From: Oscillospiraceae bacterium
Lineage (GTDB): Bacteria > Bacillota_A > Clostridia > Oscillospirales > Ruminococcaceae
Reading direction: 5' to 3'
Assembly (NCBI GenBank): GCA_017523995.1
Contig: JAFWUX010000066.1
Location: forward strand, 5,372-69,371
Length of the DNA stretch: 64,000 nucleotides
The translations under genes were made by a program, and so were the position numbers. This document shows, piece after piece, positions 31,974 through 40,918 of the stretch (the first letter of the stretch is position 1; each line of letters opens with the position of its first letter). The notes under the pieces were generated by a model that saw only the letters and a list, made by a program, of their open reading frames with translations, did no database searches and was not told the origin of the DNA.

Positions 31974-33566
31974 TTGCCTACTTTGGAAGAAGAAATCCGG
32001 CGCCGCAGAACCTTTGCGATCATTTCGCACCCTGACGCCGGTAAAACAACACTGACTGAAAAGCTGCTGCTCTACGGCGGGGCAATTGCAATGGCAGGTG
32101 CCGTCAAGGGAAAGAAGAACGCGCGCCATGCCGTCTCGGACTGGATGGAGATCGAAAAGCAGCGCGGAATCTCGGTTACCTCGTCCGTTATGCAGTTTGA
32201 GTATGACGGTTGCTGCATCAATATCCTCGATACGCCCGGACACCAGGACTTTTCCGAGGATACCTACCGCACGCTCATGGCTGCTGATGCTGCGATCATG
32301 GTCATTGACGCGGCAAAGGGCGTTGAGCCGCAGACGCGCAAGCTGTTCCATGTCTGCGTGATGCGCCATATTCCGATTTTCACTTTCATCAATAAGATGG
32401 ACCGCGAAGCGCAGAACCCGTTTGATCTGCTCGAGGAGATCGAACGCGAGCTCGGCATCAAGACCTATGCTGTCAACTGGCCGATCGGCTGCGGCAAGGA
32501 TTTCCGCGGCGTGTTTGATCTGGAAACGCGGCACATTCTCTCCTTTGAGGGTACCGGCGGCATGCACACGGTCTCGCAGACCGAGGTCACGCCGGATGAT
32601 CCGGCGCTTGCAGCACTGATTGGCAAGGATAATCACGCGCAGCTTGCCGAGGATATCGAACTGCTAGACGGCGCCTCTGAGGATTTCAATCTCGAAGCGA
32701 TCCATTCCGGTGAGCTTTCGCCTGTGTTCTTTGGTTCTGCACTGACGAATTTTGGCGTTGAGCCGTTCCTCAAGCGTTTCCTTGAACTGACACCGCCGCC
32801 GCTGGCACGCCGTGTCGCAGACGGAGAAACGGTCTCGCCGTTTGACGAGAACTTCTCTGCGTTCGTGTTCAAGATTCAGGCAAATATGAATAAGGCGCAC
32901 CGCGACCGTGTGACTTTCCTGCGCATCTGCTCGGGCAAATTCACGCGCGATATGGAAGTCTACCACGTACAGGGCGACAAGAAAATGCGTCTCTCACAGC
33001 CGCAGATGATGATGGCGGAAAACCGCGAGATCATCGACGAAGCCTTTGCAGGTGATATCATCGGCGTGTTTGATCCGGGTATCTTCTCAATCGGTGACAC
33101 AATCTGCGCACCGAACAAAAAGGTTTGCTTTGAGGGCATCCCGACCTTTGCACCGGAGCATTTTGCCCGTGTCCGCCACAAGGATACGATGAAGCGCAAG
33201 CAGTTTGTCAAGGGCGTCATGCAGATTGCGCAGGAGGGTGCCATCCAGATCTTCCATGAGCCGGAAACCGGTATGGAGGAGGTTATCGTCGGCGTGGTCG
33301 GTGTGCTGCAGTTTGAGGTGTTTGAACACCGTATGCGCACGGAGTACAATGTCGAAATCATCCGCGAGCCGCTGAGCTATCAGTATATCCGCTGGATCAG
33401 CGGAATCCCGACGGATAAGAAGCCGCAGCTCACCATCAGCGAGGATACCAAGCTGGTGCAGGATTTCCGCGACCAGTATCTTCTGCTCTTTACAAGCGAG
33501 TGGAATATCCGCTGGGCGCTGGAGCGCAATGAGGGTCTTGAGCTTCAGGATTTCAGCAAAAACTAA
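31974..33566 (+). CDS. prfC: Peptide chain release factor 3
   Basis: 530 residues, a full-length RF3. This translational GTPase recycles RF1/RF2 from the ribosome after peptide release. Start codon is TTG, supported by CGGAGGAATTCAGC and by the conserved N-terminus (PTLEEEIRRRRTFAIISHPDAGKTT). G motifs: HPDAGKTT (G1), RGISVTSS (G2), DTPGHQDF (G3), NKMD (G4). Family segments include VKGKKNARHAVSDWMEIEKQRGIS (in part) and GVVGVLQFEVFEHRMRTEYNVE. It has its own promoter and terminator. Confidence 0.95.
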   Translation: MPTLEEEIRRRRTFAIISHPDAGKTTLTEKLLLYGGAIAMAGAVKGKKNARHAVSDWMEIEKQRGISVTSSVMQFEYDGCCINILDTPGHQDFSEDTYRTLMAADAAIMVIDAAKGVEPQTRKLFHVCVMRHIPIFTFINKMDREAQNPFDLLEEIERELGIKTYAVNWPIGCGKDFRGVFDLETRHILSFEGTGGMHTVSQTEVTPDDPALAALIGKDNHAQLAEDIELLDGASEDFNLEAIHSGELSPVFFGSALTNFGVEPFLKRFLELTPPPLARRVADGETVSPFDENFSAFVFKIQANMNKAHRDRVTFLRICSGKFTRDMEVYHVQGDKKMRLSQPQMMMAENREIIDEAFAGDIIGVFDPGIFSIGDTICAPNKKVCFEGIPTFAPEHFARVRHKDTMKRKQFVKGVMQIAQEGAIQIFHEPETGMEEVIVGVVGVLQFEVFEHRMRTEYNVEIIREPLSYQYIRWISGIPTDKKPQLTISEDTKLVQDFRDQYLLLFTSEWNIRWALERNEGLELQDFSKN

Positions 33567-33570
33567 AAGC

Positions 33571-33606
33571 AAAGAGCATGAGAACGCATCTCATGCTCTT
33601 TTTGTT
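33571..33606. terminator. Bidirectional terminator prfC / GT-C protein
   Basis: AAAGAGCATGAGA pairs with TCTCATGCTCTTT around ACGCA, T tract after. Confidence 0.85.
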
Positions 33607-33620
33607 TGATGCTGTCCGGT

Positions 33621-35405
33621 TCAGAGCAGCGGAATGTCGCTGTCCGGAATCACCGGCAGATTTAGTTTTTCTGCGATTTCCGCCTTGACATAGATATCGT
33701 AATACTCGTTGACACAGGCTCCGAATTTCCACAGCCGGCGGTATGTTTTCAGATAGACACGCTTGTAATCCGCATTTTTCACGGCTTCTTTTCCCCAGAA
33801 CGGCTCGAGAAAATAATGTGAGGAGATGTACAGATTGTTGTTTCCGATCAAGACATCCGGAACCGGCATCTGCGCCATTTTTGCGTGATATGTTTCATAT
33901 TCGTCATCGGTCAGATAGCGGTGTATAATGTAGGAGTGTTCGGGCGGTGTCAGGAATGTATAGTCAAAGATATCCGCACGAAGATATGCGCCGATCTCCT
34001 CGGCGTACAGGGAAAAATCCGGAGACGCTTTCAGAATTTCAGGCAAAGTGTTCATTTCAACCGTATCATCCAGCAGGAGCGTAGACTCAGCCAGTACATG
34101 ATACGATCCGAGATCGTGCTCCTGTATAAATGCCAATGCATCCCTGCCGCCTGCATAGTCCTGATAGATATCATGGATACATGCGGTAAAACCTGCTGCT
34201 GCGGATATGACAGCAGCAACGCAGCCAAACAGCACGGCAGTACTGTTAACGGTAGCAGAAACAGAGTTTTCAGCAATGCTGCGGTTCTCTTTGGAGGTGA
34301 CCGTCAGCATTCCCCAGAACATCAGATACAGAAAACAGATGCCGATGTGGTGCTGAAAAAAATAGACAGCGGATGAAAAAACAGCGAAAATAACGTAAGG
34401 GATCAGATAATACAGGAGGGTGTTTTTCTTCTTTCCGAAATAGCAGATGAGCGCAAGAAACAGCAGTCCGATCACACAGCCGGGAATCATATCTAGTGCG
34501 GAAAGCCCCAGATAATCGAGACGGGTATCATACGAAAAGATATTCGTGATGAGGCTGTCCAGCGGGGCAACCAGCAGCATATACAGAATTCGCAGGATGA
34601 ACGAATTGGTCTCCTCCGCTGGAGTGCTCGCAAAAGCATTCTCATCCGGTATGAATTCCCATACCAGAAGCAGCGCCAGTACCAGCAGACCGCCCAGCAG
34701 CAGGAACCGCTTGTCTTTGAGCAGCGAGGGGACAGCCTTAGCGCTGATTTTCTCTCTGAGGATTTCAATGCCCCAGACAATACAGATGCCGCCCGCGAGC
34801 AGAATGCCGTAGGCACTGGTCAGACAGAGCAGTGCCAGACTCAGAACATATCGCAGCGGTTTTGTGTTGCGCTCGTTGTGGAACAGTCCGAGCAGCACGA
34901 ACGCCAGTGACATCACACAGTAGGGCCTTGTGATAACACCGTACTGATACATCAGAAAATAGGTGAAAGGGAGCACCCAGCGCACAATCCGCGGAAACGG
35001 GGATTTATAGAGCAGCAGCCAGACTGTCAGACCCATGAACACAAAGCTGATGATTGTCAGCGAGAGTGAATACGGGATTCCGAGCCGCGCAAACGGAGCC
35101 AGCAGCAAATGCCAGAACGGCGGATGTCCCTCATAGTGCGGGAGCGTGAACAGGATATCCTTGATCGGCGCGTTCTGGGCAATGCGCCACGAAACGGCTT
35201 CATCGAACCAGCGCTCATGAAACGCTGATACCACAAAGTGAATCACAGACCAGATAAGCAGAATCACGATCTCAGCACGCTTGTCTGCCTGCTCGGCTTT
35301 TTGGGCAAGTCCGGTCACGCGATCGGAAAGCTTATACAGAAATGTCAGGCTTTCGCGATTGTTCGATGTTCCTGTGTGCTTTGCAGATACACTTGCTTGT
35401 TTCAT
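33621..35405 (-). CDS. Polytopic GT-C type glycosyltransferase-like membrane protein
   Basis: 594 residues with about ten or more transmembrane helices and a ~150-residue C-terminal outer domain. The first loop after helix 1 carries HERWFDEAVSWRIAQNAP, which has the acidic pair in the position used by GT-C enzymes (ArnT/PMT-like, GT39/GT83). HPPFWHLLLAPFARLG in the next loop also fits. Such proteins transfer sugars from lipid-linked donors on the outer face. Acceptor and donor are unknown. It starts 24 bp after the SufB-like gene on the same strand and may be read from the suf promoter, although no functional link is evident. Confidence 0.68.
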   Translation of the reverse strand: MKQASVSAKHTGTSNNRESLTFLYKLSDRVTGLAQKAEQADKRAEIVILLIWSVIHFVVSAFHERWFDEAVSWRIAQNAPIKDILFTLPHYEGHPPFWHLLLAPFARLGIPYSLSLTIISFVFMGLTVWLLLYKSPFPRIVRWVLPFTYFLMYQYGVITRPYCVMSLAFVLLGLFHNERNTKPLRYVLSLALLCLTSAYGILLAGGICIVWGIEILREKISAKAVPSLLKDKRFLLLGGLLVLALLLVWEFIPDENAFASTPAEETNSFILRILYMLLVAPLDSLITNIFSYDTRLDYLGLSALDMIPGCVIGLLFLALICYFGKKKNTLLYYLIPYVIFAVFSSAVYFFQHHIGICFLYLMFWGMLTVTSKENRSIAENSVSATVNSTAVLFGCVAAVISAAAGFTACIHDIYQDYAGGRDALAFIQEHDLGSYHVLAESTLLLDDTVEMNTLPEILKASPDFSLYAEEIGAYLRADIFDYTFLTPPEHSYIIHRYLTDDEYETYHAKMAQMPVPDVLIGNNNLYISSHYFLEPFWGKEAVKNADYKRVYLKTYRRLWKFGACVNEYYDIYVKAEIAEKLNLPVIPDSDIPLL

Positions 35406-35429
35406 CTGTCGAGTCTCCGTGTAATCGTT

Positions 35430-36347
35430 TTATTTCAGGAATCCGTTGATGATCTGTTCTTCTGCCTCTGCCTCGGTCAGACCGAGCGTCATCAGCTTGA
35501 TGAGCTGATCGCCCGCGATTTTGCCGATTGCAGCCTCGTGGACAAGCGCCGCATCAATATTATTTGCCTCCAGAGAGGGGACAGCGAGAATCGTGCCCTG
35601 ATCCATAATGATCGAATCGCACTCGGTATGACCGCTGCATGCGGCATTGCCCGAGATGCACATATCGAGCTTCTGATAGGAATGATCTCTTGCAACGGAA
35701 CGCGAGACAACATCTGCGCTGGAGCCGTCGCCGTCAAGATCAACCTTGTAAACGCTCAGCGCATGCTGTTCGCCGTGTGTCATCAGGCGCTCATGGACAA
35801 TGAGTTTTGCATCTGCCGCGAGCTTTGCGATGGTTGTGCGCTCGGTGGAGTCCACGCCCTTGATCTGCACCATTTCCATTTCGCAGGTGCTGCCTTCCTC
35901 CATATAGACCTCAGTCTGCGGATTGAGGATGCGCTTGCCGTCGCCGCTGCCGGAGCCGTAATGCTTTTCGACATAGCGGATTCTTGCGTTTTTGCCGATA
36001 TAGAAACGGTGAACGCCGTCATGCTCGGAATCCTGCGTGCCGCAGTTATCAATGCCGCAGCCCGCAACGATCAGCACGTCGCTGTTTTCACCGATATAGA
36101 AATCATTGTAGACGGTTTCCTTGAGACCGCTTTCGCTCAGGACAACCGGAATATGCACGCTTTCATTTTTCGTGTTCGGCTTGATCCGGATATCAATGCC
36201 GCTGACATCGGTCTTTGAGACAATCTCGATGTTTGCGGTGGATTTTCTGCCGACGGATTCGCCGTTTGCGCGGAGATTGTAGGCACCCTCCGGAATATCA
36301 TGCAGGTCAGCGACCTCCTGCAAAAGCTGCTTCTGAATTGCATCCAT
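35430..36347 (-). CDS. sufB: SufB/SufD family Fe-S scaffold protein
   Basis: 305 residues, shorter than classical SufB (~470). It retains the SufBD beta-helix core: YIGENSDVLIVAGCGIDNCG, HRFYIGKNARIRYVEKHYGSG, EVYMEEGSTCEMEMVQIKGVDSTER, and the C-terminal signature AVPSLEANNIDAALVHEAAIGKIAGDQL, which corresponds to the E/H-rich end of SufB. Conserved Cys occur in AGCGIDNCG, SGNAACSGHTECDS and STCEM. Paired only with SufC, with no SufS, SufU or SufD beside it, it looks like a minimal SufBC-type Fe-S assembly system known from anaerobes. Whether to call it SufB or SufD is a judgement. Confidence 0.85.
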   Translation of the reverse strand: MDAIQKQLLQEVADLHDIPEGAYNLRANGESVGRKSTANIEIVSKTDVSGIDIRIKPNTKNESVHIPVVLSESGLKETVYNDFYIGENSDVLIVAGCGIDNCGTQDSEHDGVHRFYIGKNARIRYVEKHYGSGSGDGKRILNPQTEVYMEEGSTCEMEMVQIKGVDSTERTTIAKLAADAKLIVHERLMTHGEQHALSVYKVDLDGDGSSADVVSRSVARDHSYQKLDMCISGNAACSGHTECDSIIMDQGTILAVPSLEANNIDAALVHEAAIGKIAGDQLIKLMTLGLTEAEAEEQIINGFLK

Positions 36348-36361
36348 GACTGACCGCCTCC

Positions 36362-37090
36362 TCAGGTTAATTTCCGGCAGACATCCGCTGCGTACTGTGT
36401 TCCGATGATCGAGGGCAGAATCTGCTCCTTCGGTCCGTGCTTTTCGATTTTGCCGTCTGCAAGGACGATAATCTCATCCGCGATATTGAGGATGCGCTCC
36501 TGATGCGAAATCACAAGGATTGTGCGATCCTGTGTAGATTCGCGCATCTTCTCGAAAATGCGGATCAGGTTCTGGAAACTCCAGAGGTCGATGCCGGCCT
36601 CCGGCTCATCGAAGATTGCGAGCTTGACATCGCGCGCAAGGATCGTTGCAATCTCAATGCGCTTGAGTTCACCGCCCGAGAGCGATGCGTTGACCTCGCG
36701 GTGGATATAATCCTTTGCACAGAGTCCGACCTCGGAGAGATATTCGCAGGCTTCGGAAATGGTGATCTGCTTACCCGAAGCGATCCGGAGCAGATCAAGC
36801 ACTGTCAGCCCCTTGAAACGAACCGGCTGCTGGAACGCAAAGCCGATGCCGCGTTTAGCGCGATCGGTGATGGAAAGACCGGTGATATCCTCGCCCTGAA
36901 ATGTGATGGTACCCGCGGTTGCGGTTTCGATACCGGCGATGATTTTTGCAAGCGTGGATTTACCGCCGCCGTTCGGTCCGGTAATCACGATAAATTTATT
37001 CGCATCAATGTGCAGGCTGATGTCGCGGATGATTTCAGCTTTGCCGTCATTGGTGTCCGCATGAAACGCAATATGATCTAATTGCAGCAT
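36362..37090 (-). CDS. sufC: SufC, ATPase of Fe-S cluster assembly
   Basis: 242 residues from ATG 37090, preceded by AAAGGAGTGCAGATT; upstream in-frame codons are not used. Walker A GPNGGGKST, Q-loop FAFQQPVRFKGL, signature SLSGGELKRIEIATIL, Walker B LAIFDEPEAGIDLWSF, H-loop ISHQERIL. FDEPEAGIDLWS is a distinctive SufC-like variant. It acts in the cytoplasm with the SufB-like protein encoded 14 bp downstream. It is first in the suf operon. Confidence 0.9.
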   Translation of the reverse strand: MLQLDHIAFHADTNDGKAEIIRDISLHIDANKFIVITGPNGGGKSTLAKIIAGIETATAGTITFQGEDITGLSITDRAKRGIGFAFQQPVRFKGLTVLDLLRIASGKQITISEACEYLSEVGLCAKDYIHREVNASLSGGELKRIEIATILARDVKLAIFDEPEAGIDLWSFQNLIRIFEKMRESTQDRTILVISHQERILNIADEIIVLADGKIEKHGPKEQILPSIIGTQYAADVCRKLT

Positions 37091-37128
37091 AATCTGCACT
37101 CCTTTCTGTTGACAGGTTTGCATACTAT

Positions 37129-37157
37129 ATTATAGCAAAAAACAGTTGCTTCGGCAA
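37129..37157 (-). promoter_or_regulatory. suf operon promoter
   Basis: On the minus strand TTGCCG (37157-37152), 17-bp spacer, TATAAT (37134-37129). Confidence 0.65.
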
Positions 37158-37268
37158 CAAAAACCGGAATTTTCTCGGTTTCTGCTAAACGGAGCACAAA
37201 ACCGAGTAAATTTATGTGTATTTTGCAGATTCGTTATTTTTATCGGTTTTTCTGCTCTTTTGCAGCAG

Positions 37269-37299
37269 AAAAAGCCGGCATCCGCAGACACCGGCTTTT
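37269..37299 (-). terminator. Terminator of the second two-component operon
   Basis: AAAAGCCGG and CCGGCTTTT pair around 12 nt. On the minus strand the hairpin ends in TTTTT; it lies just after the kinase stop codon. Confidence 0.75.
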
Positions 37300-37304
37300 G
37301 ATGT

Positions 37305-39002
37305 TCAGATTTTGATTTTTGCCGTAAATTTGCCGTTCTCCGCCTTGACGGTGAACCGGAATCCGTGCAGCTGCATAATCTGCCGGACGATTGCAAGCCC
37401 CATGCCGCTGCCGGAGCGTGATGTTCTGGCGCTTTCGCCCTTGACAAGCGGCTCGCAGACTGTTGCAGGATCGGGCAGGTTTTCCGCGTCATTGCGGATG
37501 ATAAGCCCTTTTTCCGTAGCGCGTATTTCGATGCTGCCGCCCTCCGGTGCATAGCGCACGGCGTTGTCGATCAGGCTGCCGACTGCCTGCGCAAGCAGCG
37601 TTTCATTGCCCTTGACCGTGCAGGAACCGGCGCAGCTGTGTGTCAGATTTTTCGCCGCGATCTGTTCTGTAAAGCGTGCGATCGCATCATCTGCAAGCTG
37701 CTTGAGGTCAACCGGCTTCTGATCGGTCGGCTGCATGCGTTCCAGCTTTGCGAGGTTCAGCACATCCGCGATGATTTTGTCCATATACTGCGTGTTTTCG
37801 AGGATTGCATCCGCATAGGATTCCCGCTTTTCGGTGTGGATGTTGTCGCGCAGATTTTCCGCATAGCCGGAGATTGCGGTCAGCGGCGTTTTGAGATCAT
37901 GTGCAAGCGATGCGGTCAGTGTCCGGCGGTATTCGTTCATCTCATATGCCTTGCGGTGCTTCATGTGCATGATTTTTGCAATGAGCGCCGCAATCAGCAG
38001 TTCGATCAGGAATATGATGCCGGTGTAAAACAGCAGCCGCGGCAGATATTGCTGCCAGAAGTCATAGAAGGCGAGATAGTAAATCTCATATCGTGCATCC
38101 GCGCGTTTGCCTTCCGGATAGTAGGTAGAAGTGAGTGCGGTGCAGATTGCAGTTTTCGGGCGGTTTTCAAAGGCGTATTCGGAAGCAGCGTGATCGTTAT
38201 AATCCTCCATATAGCGGTAGACTTCCTTCATCGCAGGGCTGTTTTCCTTTGTACCGACCGGAAGATAGATCAGCATATCCGCGCGGATCATATCCTCGGG
38301 GATTGCGACGGTATTTTCCCTTGTAAAGTGGAGACAGCCCTCTCCGGCAGGCGGATCGTGCTCTATGTCTTTCAGGTAATTGAGTTCATTCAGCAGATCC
38401 AGATTGAATATTTTGTCAAGGAGCGGTCTTTTTCCGCTGTAAACTGTGATTTTTCCGGGGTAAGCTTCCTTGCCGCGAATGTAAACATCCTGAATTTGTA
38501 AACTATACTCATAGGATTCTCTCGGGAGCGGTGTAAGCTCTTTAATCCGCTCCGGATCTTCGATGATGTTGTCAATGACAAATCTTCCGTCATCCTGTGC
38601 GCTTTGTTCTGCAAGCTCCGGTGCTGCTTTTTTCAGCTTTGCGATCTGCTTGGTATTGTCTGCACGAAAGCGTACAGAACTCCAGACCAGTTCGGTGCTG
38701 TCATAGGTTTTACCGGTTTCGCGGTCATATAGGATCATCGCCGAGTCGATGGCAGGATCAGTTGCGCAGCAGAATGCGAGCTGACTGCGGATCTCCTCAT
38801 ATGATGCATCCGCATGTTTCGGATTGCCGAGCCAGTCTTCCATCACATTCAGTCTGGAACGGCATTCGCCCGATGCTTGTACAGCGGCGAGCTGATATCT
38901 CCAGTACAGTGCAGTGCCGCCGACTGCCGCGGTGCCTGCAAGAATGACCGCGAGCGCTTTCGCAAAATATGAGAAGTAACTGCGTTTTTTTGCCTGTTTC
39001 AT
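37305..39002 (-). CDS. Sensor histidine kinase with large extracytoplasmic domain
   Basis: 565 residues. Transmembrane helix 1 at ~12-33 (YFAKALAVILAGTAAVGGTALY), a ~290-residue outer sensor domain, transmembrane helix 2 at ~322-345 (LLFYTGIIFLIELLIAALIAKIM), then HisKA (LTASLAHDLKTPLTAISGYAENLRDNI, phospho-His in AHD) and HATPase_c (AQAVGSLIDNAVRYAPEGGS, SGSGMGLAIVRQIMQLHG). The sensor domain has no motif I recognise. It is encoded 20 bp downstream of its response regulator. The signal is unknown. Confidence 0.88.
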   Translation of the reverse strand: MKQAKKRSYFSYFAKALAVILAGTAAVGGTALYWRYQLAAVQASGECRSRLNVMEDWLGNPKHADASYEEIRSQLAFCCATDPAIDSAMILYDRETGKTYDSTELVWSSVRFRADNTKQIAKLKKAAPELAEQSAQDDGRFVIDNIIEDPERIKELTPLPRESYEYSLQIQDVYIRGKEAYPGKITVYSGKRPLLDKIFNLDLLNELNYLKDIEHDPPAGEGCLHFTRENTVAIPEDMIRADMLIYLPVGTKENSPAMKEVYRYMEDYNDHAASEYAFENRPKTAICTALTSTYYPEGKRADARYEIYYLAFYDFWQQYLPRLLFYTGIIFLIELLIAALIAKIMHMKHRKAYEMNEYRRTLTASLAHDLKTPLTAISGYAENLRDNIHTEKRESYADAILENTQYMDKIIADVLNLAKLERMQPTDQKPVDLKQLADDAIARFTEQIAAKNLTHSCAGSCTVKGNETLLAQAVGSLIDNAVRYAPEGGSIEIRATEKGLIIRNDAENLPDPATVCEPLVKGESARTSRSGSGMGLAIVRQIMQLHGFRFTVKAENGKFTAKIKI

Positions 39003-39022
39003 AAATATCCCTCCGTTTTCTG

Positions 39023-39700
39023 TTATTCTGTCAGCCGGTAGCCTTTCGTAATGACTGTGCGAATCTGGCTGCCTGCATCCCCGAGTTTTTTGCGCAGCTT
39101 TTTGATATGGTTATCGACAACTCTGTCACTGCCGTAGTAATCGGCGCCCCAGATGCGGTCGAGCAGCATATCGCGCGAAACAACCCAGTTTTTGTGTTCC
39201 AGCAGAAATTTGAGCAGGGCGAACTCCTTGGGCGCCAGCTCCACGGGGATGCCGTCCGCGGTGACATCGAGTGTCCGCAGATTCATCCGGATTCTGCCGC
39301 AGACGAGTTCCGGAATCAGAATGGTGCCGCTTGCGCGTTTGAGCAGCGCCAGACATTTTGCATAGAGCGCCGCGAGCGAAAACGGCTTGATTACGTAATC
39401 ATCGCAGCCGAGCTCATAGCCGTAGAGCAGATCCTCCTCACGGGCGCGCGCCGTGAGAAACAGAACCGGCACATCGCTGTTCGCGCGGATTTCGCGGCAG
39501 AGTGAAAAGCCGTCGATGCCGGGCATCATGATATCCAGCATGATGAGGTCATACTCTGTATTCCGGAACAGTTCCAGTGCGTCTGTGCCGTTTTCCGCGC
39601 AGGTCAGGCTGAGTGTCTCCTCGCTTTTCTGCGAGAAATAATCGGTGATGATCTCGCGAATCTGCGGATCGTCCTCGGCAAGCAGGATGCTGTAACCCAT
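39023..39700 (-). CDS. OmpR-family response regulator
   Basis: 225 residues from ATG 39700, supported by GGGAGGTGAACAAC; a GTG nine bases upstream overlaps that ribosome site. Receiver: ILLAEDDPQIRE, phospho-Asp in LIMLDIMMPGIDG, FLTAR, conserved Lys in VIKPF. Winged helix: LAPKEFALLKFLLEHKNWVVSRDMLLDRIWG and RVVDNHIKKLRKKLGD. Partner of the kinase encoded immediately downstream. No clear 17-bp-spaced promoter was found upstream; TATCAT (~39725) is the best -10. Confidence 0.9.
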   Translation of the reverse strand: MGYSILLAEDDPQIREIITDYFSQKSEETLSLTCAENGTDALELFRNTEYDLIMLDIMMPGIDGFSLCREIRANSDVPVLFLTARAREEDLLYGYELGCDDYVIKPFSLAALYAKCLALLKRASGTILIPELVCGRIRMNLRTLDVTADGIPVELAPKEFALLKFLLEHKNWVVSRDMLLDRIWGADYYGSDRVVDNHIKKLRKKLGDAGSQIRTVITKGYRLTE

Positions 39701-39795
39701 GTTGTTCACCTCCCTGATTCTATGATAACGGAGCGATGTATCCTTTGTGTATCCGATCTGTGTGATTTTTACGCCGGAGGGATATGGCGTTTCAC

Positions 39796-40767
39796 TCAGA
39801 TCGAGACATAATCCGGATCGCTGTTCTGTGCCTTGAGATGCGTATCAATTGCTTCACGGTTCAGCTCCTCACCGATCACGATGAGCACCGCCTGACCGTT
39901 CGCGGCAGGTGCGATGGAAATGCGGTTCTTCTCTGCGTTGATCGTCAGCCAAGTGCCGTCCGCGGCGGGCAGCGAACCTTTGATGCGGTAGATATGACCG
40001 CAGGCGCTGTCCTCGAGAATGCCGCGGATGACGGATTCGATTTCCTGCTCCGGCAGCCGGATATGCATGAAGTAATGCACGGAACTGCGCAGCATGTCAG
40101 TCTGATATTTCTTGACATAGCTGGCGTTGCGGTAGCCCGCCGCGGAGAGCATCGCAAAGTCCGCCGCATCCAGATCACCCCAGTCCTTGATGAACAAATC
40201 CTGTTCGGAGAAACGGCGGTCGCACTGAATTCCCGCAAGCGCAGCATTCAGATGCGCAAGGATTTCGGCGGCGCGCTGTTCGGGATGTTCCTGCGGCAGC
40301 TTGCTCAGCAGAAGCTTGCCCGCGCAGGCAGCCTCAGAGGCGAGCAGGAACTCCATTTCGCCGGAGAGCAGCTCCTCGGTTTCCGCATTGAGGATTGTCA
40401 GGATACTCGCGATTTCAAACCACTGATCGACCGGCGGCTCATGGAGAATATCAAAGAACTCGTCCATATCATATATGCCGGAGGGCTCGATCAGGACACG
40501 GTCAAAATGCTGCATGCCGAGCGCGATCAGCTGCGTGCGGAAGCGTCTGCGGTGGCAGTGTGCATCGCCGCCGCCCGAGATCATCTCGAGCTGGCAGTTC
40601 TCGCATTTGAGCTCCTGCAGCAGCGCCATATCCGCATTGACCGCGCCGAAATCATTTTCGAGGATTGCAATGCGCTGCCCGCTGTCGATCAGGTGTCGCG
40701 CATATTTCAGCAGAAACGTGGTTTTTCCGGCGCCGAGTATGCCGGTGATCAGGTCGATTTTTGTCAT
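39796..40767 (-). CDS. CobW/P47K-family (G3E) GTPase with altered metal motif
   Basis: 323 residues. ATG 40767 is preferred to the GTG at 40779 because of ribosome-site spacing. Walker A GILGAGKTT opens the chain and VLIEPSGIYDMDEFF supplies the E(T/P)SG motif of the COG0523 family. Where most relatives have the metal-binding CxCC, this protein reads MISGGGDAHCHRRRF, and an extra CENC lies just before. The C-terminal domain (~215-320, SYVKKYQTDMLRSSVHYFMHIRLPEQE) matches the CobW C domain. Such GTPases load metals (Zn, Co, Ni) into partners. The altered motif suggests a different metal or a metal-independent role. Confidence 0.8.
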   Translation of the reverse strand: MTKIDLITGILGAGKTTFLLKYARHLIDSGQRIAILENDFGAVNADMALLQELKCENCQLEMISGGGDAHCHRRRFRTQLIALGMQHFDRVLIEPSGIYDMDEFFDILHEPPVDQWFEIASILTILNAETEELLSGEMEFLLASEAACAGKLLLSKLPQEHPEQRAAEILAHLNAALAGIQCDRRFSEQDLFIKDWGDLDAADFAMLSAAGYRNASYVKKYQTDMLRSSVHYFMHIRLPEQEIESVIRGILEDSACGHIYRIKGSLPAADGTWLTINAEKNRISIAPAANGQAVLIVIGEELNREAIDTHLKAQNSDPDYVSI

Positions 40768-40805
40768 GAGTGGATGCACCTTCCTTTCGATATTGATTCA
40801 CAGTT

Positions 40806-40834
40806 ATTGTATCACAACTGCAGGAAAAAGTCAA
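40806..40834 (-). promoter_or_regulatory. Promoter of the CobW-like gene
   Basis: On the minus strand TTGACT (40834-40829), 17-bp spacer, TACAAT (40811-40806). Confidence 0.7.
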
Positions 40835-40854
40835 CGCGGGCGGAAAGCGGGGTG

Positions 40855-40883
40855 TTGATTTTTTTGCCGGATTGTGGTATACT
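40855..40883 (+). promoter_or_regulatory. Promoter of the ybaK gene
   Basis: TTGATT (40855-40860), 17-bp spacer, TATACT (40878-40883). Confidence 0.65.
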
Positions 40884-40918
40884 GTATGGGAAATATTCAT
40901 GTCAGGGGAGTGAGCCGT

